IMG/VR virus record: IMGVR_UViG_3300046366_000047
Span: 1 to 64,000 of that record
Reading direction: 5' to 3' (one strand)
Source of the DNA: a virus
Length of the DNA: 64,000 nucleotides
Shown here: piece by piece, positions 58,584 to 64,000 of the stretch
Numbering within the stretch: position 1 is the stretch's first letter
Layout of the letters: every line of letters starts with the position of its first letter
Made by a program: the position numbers and the translations under genes
The notes under the pieces: generated by a model
What the model was told of the DNA's origin: nothing
Seen by the model: only the letters and a program-made list of their open reading frames with translations
The model's database searches: none

Positions 58584-58614
58584 GTTGTATTTTAAATTAG
58601 AATTATTACATTTG
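58584..58614 (+). promoter_or_regulatory. Consensus Bacteroidota promoter
   Basis: GTTG (58584-58587), 19-base spacer, TACATTTG (58607-58614); ends 19 bases before the ATG at 58633. It opens the recombination/replication cluster. Confidence 0.78.
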
Positions 58615-58632
58615 TAAACAATCATATTACTT

Positions 58633-58923
58633 ATGAACAAAAAACAAGGAGTTAAGGACTTGATGAAGGCCAAGAGGTATTCAGTCATTCACCTTACAGA
58701 AGCCCTTCAGGTAAAGAATGTACCTGGTAATTGGGACACTTATCAAAATGTATACAACTTTATAAATGGTCGTACACCTCGTGATTCATATGCATTCATA
58801 GTGTTAGCAGACCTGTTAGATGTAGACTTAAGAACAATCCTTTTGAGATACTCAACCGTTGAGGAAGGAATGACAAAAGCAGTGGTTGATTTAAACGAAA
58901 AGAATTATGAGTATGGATGGTAA
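58633..58923 (+). CDS. XRE-like helix-turn-helix regulator
   Basis: 96 aa. The sequence reads as a small HTH: VKDLMKAKRYSVIHLTEALQVKN, YQNVYNFINGRTPRDSYAFIVLADLLDVDLRTIL. The I-N-G-R-x-P-R-D-S-Y turn corresponds to the recognition helix segment. It is the first gene after a consensus promoter, consistent with auto-regulation. Confidence 0.7.
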   Translation: MNKKQGVKDLMKAKRYSVIHLTEALQVKNVPGNWDTYQNVYNFINGRTPRDSYAFIVLADLLDVDLRTILLRYSTVEEGMTKAVVDLNEKNYEYGW

Positions 58924-59125
58924 GGAATTAGTATTTTCTATTATTGACGATGGAGAAAAGACTGATGTGAAAGTAGCAGGTTTAGCATCTGAATTAGTGA
59001 TGATGATTGGCAGTATACTTCATGAGAATAAAGATTTAAAGATGGTAATTGAATTATCATTAGAGGCTATCAAGTCTGGAGCTTTCGATGAAGAAAATAT
59101 AGTTAGAGCAAATGGAGATGCGTGA
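58907..59125 (+). CDS. Hypothetical protein, 72 aa
   Basis: Acidic mixed fold: K-E-L-V-F-S-I-I-D-D-G-E, then LVMMIGSILHENKDLKMVIELSLEAIKSG. Frequent in phages beside Rad52-like genes; function unknown. Overlaps both neighbours. Confidence 0.58.
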   Translation: MSMDGKELVFSIIDDGEKTDVKVAGLASELVMMIGSILHENKDLKMVIELSLEAIKSGAFDEENIVRANGDA

Positions 59126-59186
59126 TCGATTTTATGAGGCAATAGGAATTGCATTCGGATTATTATTAATGTATTTAATTTATTAG
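59118..59186 (+). CDS. Membrane microprotein, 22-24 aa
   Basis: MRDRFYEAIGIAFGLLLMYLIY, one helix, overlapping the previous gene. An ATG 6 bases upstream gives 24 aa. Confidence 0.35.
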   Translation: MRDRFYEAIGIAFGLLLMYLIY

Positions 59187-59187
59187 T

Positions 59188-60189
59188 ATGAACTATCAAG
59201 AATTATCAAGACCACTAGATATTAGTGACATCGACTTTAGAGTACAGTCAATTAATAACGGTGGCTATGCTACAATCTTAGCATACAAAGACGCACGTGT
59301 AGATATGGCACGATTAGATGCTGCTGTTGGTCCATTAGAATGGCAACGTAAGCATGAGATTATTAGTGGCAATCTTTATTGTCACGTTGGTATCTTTAAC
59401 GTTAGCATTGGCGAATGGGTATGGAAATGTGACGTAGGTACTGAATCAATGACTGAGGCTACCAAAGGGCAGTCTTCTGATTCATTCAAGCGTGCTTGTT
59501 TCAATTGGGGTATTGGTCGTGAACTATATGACTACCCAATGATTAGTGTGAAGCTTAATGATAATGAGTGGAGCAAAGATGGTGGTAGACCTAAGCAAAC
59601 ATACAATCTTAAGATTCGTGAATGGGTATGGTACTCTGAGTTTACTGATGATCGTTTATCTTTCTTAGCTGCTAAGGATGAGAATGGTAAGGTACGATTC
59701 AAGTGGGGAACTATGAAGCCTAAGCAAACTGAGCCTGAGTATAAGCCAGCATCAGGATCACCTGAGGCAGTAGAAGAAGTAGTAGCTGAACCTGTAGTAG
59801 TTAAGGATGAAGATGCTAACGTAGCAGGTATGCTTAAGAAAAAGAATGAGGAGTTAGATGAGGAGAGAGAGTTGTTAATCGCTGAGTATACTCGTGTTAT
59901 CGGTAAGAAGCCTGATGGTAGAATGAAGAATGAAACCATGAAGAAAGCTATTGATGATGCAGTTGCTCAAGCATTAGAGTTACCTGAAGAGTTGTTAGTT
60001 GAAGAACCTGCTGTTGTTGTTGCATCCTCGCTTAAAGATTTCTATGATAGAATCGGAGAGTTCAAGGTTCCAGCACAGTTCATTGCATGGGCTAGAGATA
60101 TCGTATCTAAGTATGAGGATATCGAAACAGCTGAAACAATTGAAGAGTTCAGAATCCTTTGTAATAATCACTACAAGAAAATCGCATAG
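59188..60189 (+). CDS. Rad52/22-like single-strand annealing protein
   Basis: 333 aa. Y-x-D-A-R-V-D-M-A-R-L-D-A-A-V-G-P-L-x-W-Q near 33-53, then GTESMTEATKGQSSDSFKRACFNWGIGRELYDYP at 81-117, the conserved Rad52/22 core of phage annealing recombinases. It pairs complementary ssDNA; the acidic linker (about 180-240) and C-terminal helices are a partner-binding tail. The SSB at 3.4 kb and gene 60192 fit a Red-like recombination module. Confidence 0.8.
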   Translation: MNYQELSRPLDISDIDFRVQSINNGGYATILAYKDARVDMARLDAAVGPLEWQRKHEIISGNLYCHVGIFNVSIGEWVWKCDVGTESMTEATKGQSSDSFKRACFNWGIGRELYDYPMISVKLNDNEWSKDGGRPKQTYNLKIREWVWYSEFTDDRLSFLAAKDENGKVRFKWGTMKPKQTEPEYKPASGSPEAVEEVVAEPVVVKDEDANVAGMLKKKNEELDEERELLIAEYTRVIGKKPDGRMKNETMKKAIDDAVAQALELPEELLVEEPAVVVASSLKDFYDRIGEFKVPAQFIAWARDIVSKYEDIETAETIEEFRILCNNHYKKIA

Positions 60190-60191
60190 TA

Positions 60192-60671
60192 ATGGATATT
60201 TTTAAAGAAGATAGCACAGGAATGGTAATAGCCTTGGATAATTTGTCTAAGGCTAACCTTTCTAAGATGGCTAATGAAATAGTATTGACCTCTATAGAAG
60301 GAGGCTACGAGGATCCACTAGAGGCTTACATTAAAGCTAAGGGATTGTCTGAGATTGCTGATGGTATTATGACTGGTCTTAAGGACTACGCTATGAAAGA
60401 AGCATATCGATATGAGAAAGATCAGAAGGTCTTAGGATGTAGTGTATTAGTAAAGGCTACACCTAATACGTATGACTTCTCACATAATCCTTCATGGATT
60501 CACCTCAACAATGAGATTAACAGACTGAAAGCAGAGCAGAAAGATATTGAGAAGCAGATGATTCTCGCTATCGGATACTCTGAGATGATATCAGCTGATG
60601 GAGAATTGATTGAGCCTGCTACGATTAAGAAGGCAGGAGGAGAAACTATTCAAGTAACAATACCTAAGTAA
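60192..60671 (+). CDS. DUF7173-like recombination-associated protein
   Basis: 159 aa. Helical N-terminus with KANLSKMANEIVLTSIEGGYEDPLEAYIKAKGLSEIADGIM; C-terminus F-S-H-N-P-S-W, N-x-E-I-N-R-L-K-A-E-Q-K-D-I-E. I recall the family as DUF7173, often next to Rad52-like genes. Role unknown. Confidence 0.65.
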   Translation: MDIFKEDSTGMVIALDNLSKANLSKMANEIVLTSIEGGYEDPLEAYIKAKGLSEIADGIMTGLKDYAMKEAYRYEKDQKVLGCSVLVKATPNTYDFSHNPSWIHLNNEINRLKAEQKDIEKQMILAIGYSEMISADGELIEPATIKKAGGETIQVTIPK

Positions 60672-60692
60672 CTAAACAACAAGAACAATGAA
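60672..60692 (+). repeat. Start-site repeat copy 2
   Basis: CTAAACAACAAGAACAATG: one T-to-C difference at the start. Confidence 0.65.
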
Positions 60693-60924
60693 TACACTAA
60701 AAATGACCCCAAATTTTTTACCACTAGAGAAAGTTGATTTTACAGAAGAGCAACTAATTGAGATGTATAATTTAGTCTTTAAGAGTCCTAAAAGTAATGG
60801 ATTTATGAAAGCAGAAATGAAGGATTTGCTTTTTGATAAAGACTATTGGTTTATGGAGTTCAAGCAGGACAATTGGGAAGAAAACTTGAAGAACAAGTTG
60901 ATTGAATTTGGAGTAGACCTTTAA
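60688..60924 (+). CDS. Hypothetical protein, 78 aa
   Basis: EKVDFTEEQLIEMYNLVFKSPKSNGFMKAEMKDLLFDKDYWFMEFKQDNWEENL. Helical, acidic; not recognised. Confidence 0.52.
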   Translation: MNTLKMTPNFLPLEKVDFTEEQLIEMYNLVFKSPKSNGFMKAEMKDLLFDKDYWFMEFKQDNWEENLKNKLIEFGVDL

Positions 60925-60945
60925 ACAACAAGACAATGAAAGAAC
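60920..60945 (+). repeat. Start-site repeat copy 3
   Basis: TTTAAACAACAAGACAATGA; it lacks two bases of the consensus. Confidence 0.6.
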
Positions 60946-60989
60946 AAACACTTGAAGAGTATTGGGATGAAAAGTTTAAACGACAATAG
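60936..60989 (+). CDS. Micro-ORF, 17 aa
   Basis: MKEQTLEEYWDEKFKRQ. It begins at a start-site repeat and ends in a degenerate copy (TTTAAACGACAATAGCAATG) that starts the next gene, which argues it is translated. Confidence 0.35.
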   Translation: MKEQTLEEYWDEKFKRQ

Positions 60990-60991
60990 CA

Positions 60992-61192
60992 ATGAGACTA
61001 GTTAAGACAAAAAACATGCTTCGAGAGTATATCACTAGAAACATGGAAGAACAAAGAGGCAGACCTATAACAGATATTGAAATTAGACAAGTAAAACAAG
61101 AGCTGACGAAGTTTGAAAGAATGCATAAGTTCTACATGATTAGTACAATACTTTTATTTGTTACACTTTTGGTAATACTATTCAACCTTTAA
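60992..61192 (+). CDS. Membrane protein, 66 aa
   Basis: Basic N-terminal helix-turn region (LREYITRNMEEQRGRPITDIEIRQVKQELTKFERM) and a C-terminal transmembrane helix FYMISTILLFVTLLVILF. Confidence 0.58.
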   Translation: MRLVKTKNMLREYITRNMEEQRGRPITDIEIRQVKQELTKFERMHKFYMISTILLFVTLLVILFNL

Positions 61193-61213
61193 ACAACAAG
61201 AACAATGAAAGAA
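61188..61213 (+). repeat. Start-site repeat copy 4
   Basis: TTTAAACAACAAGAACAATG exact. Its TAA closes the upstream gene. Confidence 0.75.
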
Positions 61214-61399
61214 GAACAACTTAAAGAAGCATTAGAAATAATCAGAAAATTTGTCAATGAATTTGATGAAGAAGGTGAAGTATCTTACAACACAAGGGAT
61301 GAGGCTGAGATTTTTTTAACTAAACAACAGCATCAAATAGTAACTCAATACAGAGATGGAACTATTCAAGTAGAAACATTTAAACAACAAGAACAATGA
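61205..61399 (+). CDS. Hypothetical acidic protein, 64 aa
   Basis: KEEQLKEALEIIRKFVNEFDEEGEVSYNTRDEAEIFLTKQQHQIV, ending TFKQQEQ from the start-site repeat. Helical; not recognised. Confidence 0.52.
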   Translation: MKEEQLKEALEIIRKFVNEFDEEGEVSYNTRDEAEIFLTKQQHQIVTQYRDGTIQVETFKQQEQ

Positions 61400-61403
61400 A
61401 AAG
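61379..61403 (+). repeat. Start-site repeat copy 5
   Basis: TTTAAACAACAAGAACAATG exact, again read as FKQQEQ in the upstream gene. Confidence 0.75.
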
Positions 61404-61536
61404 AATAGTTTATAACACATTAATTGTATTGGCAGTATGTTTATTTTTATTTATGCTTGGATTTTTAAAGTATAAAATATGGAGAGCAGAACACCCAACT
61501 GCAGAAACTTGGACTTTTTGGGTATCAAAAAAGTAA
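61396..61536 (+). CDS. Membrane microprotein, 46 aa
   Basis: One transmembrane helix (LIVLAVCLFLFMLGFL) then KYKIWRAEHPTAETWTFWVSKK. The H-P-x-A-E-T-W-T-F tail recurs in small Bacteroidota phage proteins. Confidence 0.52.
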   Translation: MKRIVYNTLIVLAVCLFLFMLGFLKYKIWRAEHPTAETWTFWVSKK

Positions 61537-61598
61537 AAAAATATACACGTATTACTTATTATGTATAGAAAATGAAAAAACATTAACACGTAAAAAAT

Positions 61599-61730
61599 AT
61601 GACAGCGGTAGAATTTTTAGTAAAAGAAATAAACAAACTAACGGGACTTACCATCGCAATGGATGAGCCTTGTGTTGAACAAGCCAAAGAAATGGAAAAG
61701 AAACAGATTATTACCCATAAAAAATCATAA
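61599..61730 (+). CDS. Small MTAVEFL-type protein
   Basis: 43 aa: MTAVEFLVKEINKLTGL, then EQAKEMEKKQIITHKKS. The AKEMEKKQI helix matches the small-protein family represented also at 672-875. Confidence 0.55.
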   Translation: MTAVEFLVKEINKLTGLTIAMDEPCVEQAKEMEKKQIITHKKS

Positions 61731-61733
61731 CTC

Positions 61734-62069
61734 ATGAAAACAGAAAAATACGCTGGCCTTGGGATATTCCAAGAAGCAAAGCAGAGAAAATTAGACGGTA
61801 TGGGATACCGAGCAAACCGAGTTAAAGTAATTTGGCAAAGCAAAAGCTGCGATTGGCAACATCTAAACTTGCAATGGGGAATTCGATGGTCAGACAAATG
61901 GCAACTATTTCCAATCAGAAACGTTAGCAGTAACTGCAACCGAGCATTGATGTTTGGGTTCTGGAAATTACACTTTACTGTTTCCTATGCACGAGCAGGA
62001 TACTTTAACCAATACCGCAAACTATTCTTACGCAAGAGATTGTGGAAGTTTTACCAATTAGTTTCTTAA
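61734..62069 (+). CDS. Hypothetical basic protein, 111 aa
   Basis: Trp/Arg/Asn-rich: KVIWQSKSCDWQHLNLQWGIRWSDKWQLFPIRN. No cysteine pair motif; high aromatic and basic content suggests RNA or DNA binding. Base composition is slightly more GC-rich than neighbours. Confidence 0.5.
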   Translation: MKTEKYAGLGIFQEAKQRKLDGMGYRANRVKVIWQSKSCDWQHLNLQWGIRWSDKWQLFPIRNVSSNCNRALMFGFWKLHFTVSYARAGYFNQYRKLFLRKRLWKFYQLVS

Positions 62070-62074
62070 AAACC

Positions 62075-62100
62075 TTTAAACAACAAGAACAATGAAAGAG
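62075..62100 (+). repeat. Start-site repeat copy 6
   Basis: TTTAAACAACAAGAACAATG exact, with AAAGAG after it as in copy 1. Confidence 0.75.
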
Positions 62101-62256
62101 ATGTTAGAATTTATACTTGAAGTAATAGGATTTACTATTATATGGCATGCGGTAAACTATAAAAGAGAAACAATAATAGAATCTTATTCAACTCTTTGGT
62201 TTTCAATAATTGGTATGATGATTATTGCAGGAACTTTAATACAAGTAAACCTTTAA
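62092..62256 (+). CDS. Two-helix membrane protein, 54 aa
   Basis: Hydrophobic segments LEFILEVIGFTIIWHAV and LWFSIIGMMIIAGTLI separated by a short polar loop. Confidence 0.48.
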   Translation: MKEMLEFILEVIGFTIIWHAVNYKRETIIESYSTLWFSIIGMMIIAGTLIQVNL

Positions 62257-62295
62257 ATCATAATAATCATATTGTTGGAGTCAACAAAATGATAA

Positions 62296-62320
62296 CTAAA
62301 CAACAAGAACAATGAAAGAA
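62296..62320 (+). repeat. Start-site repeat copy 7
   Basis: CTAAACAACAAGAACAATG with the same first-base change as copy 2. Preceded by a 39-bp gene-free gap. Confidence 0.65.
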
Positions 62321-62434
62321 GGAAAGTTTATTCTAACAAGTCCTGTACATAAGATATTCTATCGCAGATATCGTATGAATGATAGATTTATTAAAGCAGT
62401 TATGGGCTGTTACAAAAACAACGAAGAAGATTAA
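62312..62434 (+). CDS. Small basic protein, 40 aa
   Basis: MKEGKFILTSPVHKIFYRRYRMNDRFIKAVMGCYKNNEED. Begins at a start-site repeat. Not recognised. Confidence 0.45.
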   Translation: MKEGKFILTSPVHKIFYRRYRMNDRFIKAVMGCYKNNEED

Positions 62435-62435
62435 T

Positions 62436-62972
62436 ATGGCAAAGAAAAAGAAAGTAGAGAAGGCAGAGATTCAGTACGACACTGTATACTTGCTTCGTGG
62501 TGTAATGAAGATATCCTCAGCATTAGTTGATCTTGATGATATTATGGATAACGGAAAGTATTATCGATTCAGATTCAAGAAAGAAGTTGAGAAGTGGGCT
62601 AAGTTTATGGAGTTACATACTGCTCAGTTAATGAGTTCATTAGTAGAAGAAGACTCTACGTTGCTTATGGATATCTACAAGGCATTAGATGAATCAACGA
62701 ACAAGGTTCAGATAAGCCCGGAGAAGACTCCATTAGTTATATTCTATTGCAAGATCAAGAGTGCGATGAATGATATCGATGAGATGAAAGAGAATAGAAA
62801 TACATTCTATCCACGCTTCATTGAGATATATACCAGTGCTGTTATCAAGCAAATGGATAAACAATTCAATGCTATCCTTAACACGAAGGATGCAGAGGAC
62901 AGAGGATTGGATTTTATTATTAACTTCTTCGATGAGTTCGGTAAGAACATTATGAAATTCGAGGACAAATAG
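62436..62972 (+). CDS. Hypothetical protein, 178 aa
   Basis: Start chosen at 62436 (MAKKKKVEKAEI), right after the previous stop. The in-frame ATG at 62379 lies deep in the previous gene. All-helical, with EKWAKFMELHTAQLMSSLVEEDSTLLMDIYKALDE. Not recognised; placed ahead of replication genes. Confidence 0.58.
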   Translation: MAKKKKVEKAEIQYDTVYLLRGVMKISSALVDLDDIMDNGKYYRFRFKKEVEKWAKFMELHTAQLMSSLVEEDSTLLMDIYKALDESTNKVQISPEKTPLVIFYCKIKSAMNDIDEMKENRNTFYPRFIEIYTSAVIKQMDKQFNAILNTKDAEDRGLDFIINFFDEFGKNIMKFEDK

Positions 62973-62979
62973 ATTTACT

Positions 62980-63153
62980 ATGTTTAATTTTATTGGAATA
63001 ATATGTTACTCGATAGTTATATTGTTTTGCTGGATAGTTTCTACTAGCCTTACTATTAACTATGAGATTGATAACGAGACAAGGATGCTTCGTTCAGTAC
63101 ATTTCTTTTTAGCTGTTGCCTGTGCAATTGGCATCGGATTTCTTTTAAATTAA
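62980..63153 (+). CDS. Two-helix membrane protein, 57 aa
   Basis: Segments FIGIICYSIVILFCWIV and HFFLAVACAIGIGFLLN with an acidic loop between them. Confidence 0.48.
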   Translation: MFNFIGIICYSIVILFCWIVSTSLTINYEIDNETRMLRSVHFFLAVACAIGIGFLLN

Positions 63154-63158
63154 TTGTT

Positions 63159-63476
63159 ATGAGTTGGGAAGATTGGCTATTGAACAATGGTCACTCTAAT
63201 GAGATGTCAGCACACGATAGACTATTGGAGATGGCAATTGATTCATATGGTATCAGAGATAAAAATAGGAAGATGGAGATCATAGATAGAAAACATTTCT
63301 TAGTTTTATGGTGGAAAAAGAATCAAGATTTACTTAACAAGTATAACACTATGACTTCCCTGGCTAGGCTGATTAATATAAATCACGCTACCGTTAACCA
63401 CTACGAGAAGCATAGGAAGAAGTCACGATTATTCAATGAGAATACAGATTGCATTAGGGATTTTTTAAATAGCTAA
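63159..63476 (+). CDS. DnaA-domain-IV-like HTH protein
   Basis: 105 aa. NTMTSLARLININHATVNHYEKHRKKS in the C-terminal half matches the DnaA domain IV helix-turn-helix, including the D/N-H-[AST]-T-V-x-H signature that reads the box. The N-terminal part is unrecognised. Next to the initiator-type gene and helicase start, a role in replication start is likely. It may bind the TTATTCACA site near 48.5 kb. Confidence 0.68.
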   Translation: MSWEDWLLNNGHSNEMSAHDRLLEMAIDSYGIRDKNRKMEIIDRKHFLVLWWKKNQDLLNKYNTMTSLARLININHATVNHYEKHRKKSRLFNENTDCIRDFLNS

Positions 63477-63481
63477 CTACC

Positions 63482-63901
63482 ATGGTATATAAAAATTTAG
63501 ATGCGGTTCTGAATAAGTTATTCGGACCGTTTGCGGAAGAACGCACCCTTATTTTAAATGCTCTCAAGAAAGATGAAGAATTAAATGCATCACTCAGTAA
63601 GTCTGATGATGTGTCTAAGATTATAAATATCTTCAATGAGGTGTTTGGTAAGAACTCAAAGGTGATGAGTAAAAAGGTACTAAATAAGTACAAAGAGATA
63701 CTCAAGTATTACAGTCTTACTGAAGTACAATTAGCTATGCAGAATGCTAAGGCTGATGAATTCCATATTGAGAATAACTTTAAGTACTGTACTATTGAAT
63801 ACTTCTCTAGGATTGAACAAATGGACAAGTGGATGAACATCGTTAAGGAACAAAAACAAAAGGCTGAATTTATATTGCCGAAATTTAATGTTAGGGGGTA
63901 A
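63482..63901 (+). CDS. Replication-module protein, 139 aa
   Basis: Ends in KEILKYYSLTEVQLAMQNAKADEFHIENNFKYCTIEYFSRIEQMDKW, a conserved C-terminal domain of phage replication proteins upstream of DnaB-type helicases (DnaD-like/helicase-loader role). Supports a loader or initiator function by place. Confidence 0.62.
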   Translation: MVYKNLDAVLNKLFGPFAEERTLILNALKKDEELNASLSKSDDVSKIINIFNEVFGKNSKVMSKKVLNKYKEILKYYSLTEVQLAMQNAKADEFHIENNFKYCTIEYFSRIEQMDKWMNIVKEQKQKAEFILPKFNVRG

Positions 63902-63903
63902 GG

Positions 63904-64000
63904 ATGAATCAGATACAATTACGTTCAGAGAGATTAGTTATACACGCTATCCTCGCAAATCCTTCTTGCATTCATGACGTAATGAGTAAGATAACGTCTG
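63904..64000 (+). CDS. DnaB-like replicative helicase, N-terminal fragment
   Basis: Runs off the window end. The visible 32 residues (QIQLRSERLVIHAILANPSCIHDVMSKITS) fit the start of the DnaB N-terminal domain (E-x-x-V-L-x-x-[IL]-L). Context of a loader-like gene 2 bases before supports it. Confidence 0.55.
   Translation, partial: MNQIQLRSERLVIHAILANPSCIHDVMSKITS

Noticed and set aside
57661-62320. CRISPR array
   Set aside because: The repeats are at start codons, with spacers that are genes of varied length.

Overview
The window is a 64 kb piece of a double-stranded DNA tailed-phage genome, incomplete at both ends (a gene tail at base 1 and a truncated helicase-like gene at base 64000). 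The host is probably a Bacteroidota bacterium, most likely a Flavobacterium/Cellulophaga-like one. The DNA is AT-rich and there are no Shine-Dalgarno sequences. Several promoters match the Bacteroidota form TTTG/GTTG-N19-TANNTTTG exactly, and the small accessory proteins resemble those of flavobacterial phages. The head-tail block looks podovirus-like and its gene order recalls crAss-like phages (TerL, portal, MCP, three connector-size genes, a 1523-aa tail/muzzle-like protein, three very large cargo/ejection-type proteins, fibres). I could not test family membership.

Layout. (1) 1-4628, plus strand: short early/middle genes, a MazG-like pyrophosphohydrolase, a DUF1064-type nuclease, SSB, a tRNA-Trp, an odd long tRNA-like gene and a structured spacer. 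(2) 4625-40968, minus strand: lysis (YkuD-fold candidate endolysin, holin, unimolecular spanin), fibres, a Cys-rich trio, three large cargo proteins with a ferritin gene between two of them, tail/connector genes, MCP, scaffold-like protein, portal and an abundant-type 267-aa virion protein. (3) 40969-42283: a regulatory spacer with divergent promoters, a pseudoknot/terminator leader, and two plus-strand genes. (4) 42071-47916, minus strand: LRR-like protein, large terminase, three small basic genes, a metallophosphoesterase, a winged-helix protein and an HNH nuclease. (5) 47917-48874: divergent control region with a consensus promoter and a DnaA-box-like site, a candidate origin. (6) 48875-64000, plus strand: about 45 mostly tiny early genes, including an amidoligase plus class-II glutamine amidotransferase pair, HNH nuclease, Rad52/22-like annealing protein, a DnaA-domain-IV-like HTH protein and the start of a DnaB-like helicase.

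How it fits together. The plus-strand arms carry takeover, recombination and replication functions. The minus-strand arm carries packaging, virion assembly and lysis. Strong intrinsic terminators after MCP and after the 267-aa protein probably set the expression level of abundant virion proteins. The most unusual features are: the amidoligase/GATase pair; a ferritin with a complete ferroxidase centre inside the virion operon; two short promoter-to-terminator RNAs whose terminator loop is complementary to the RNA's own 5' end; a 20-22 bp repeat at seven start codons in the early region; and a roughly 118-nt tRNA-like gene.
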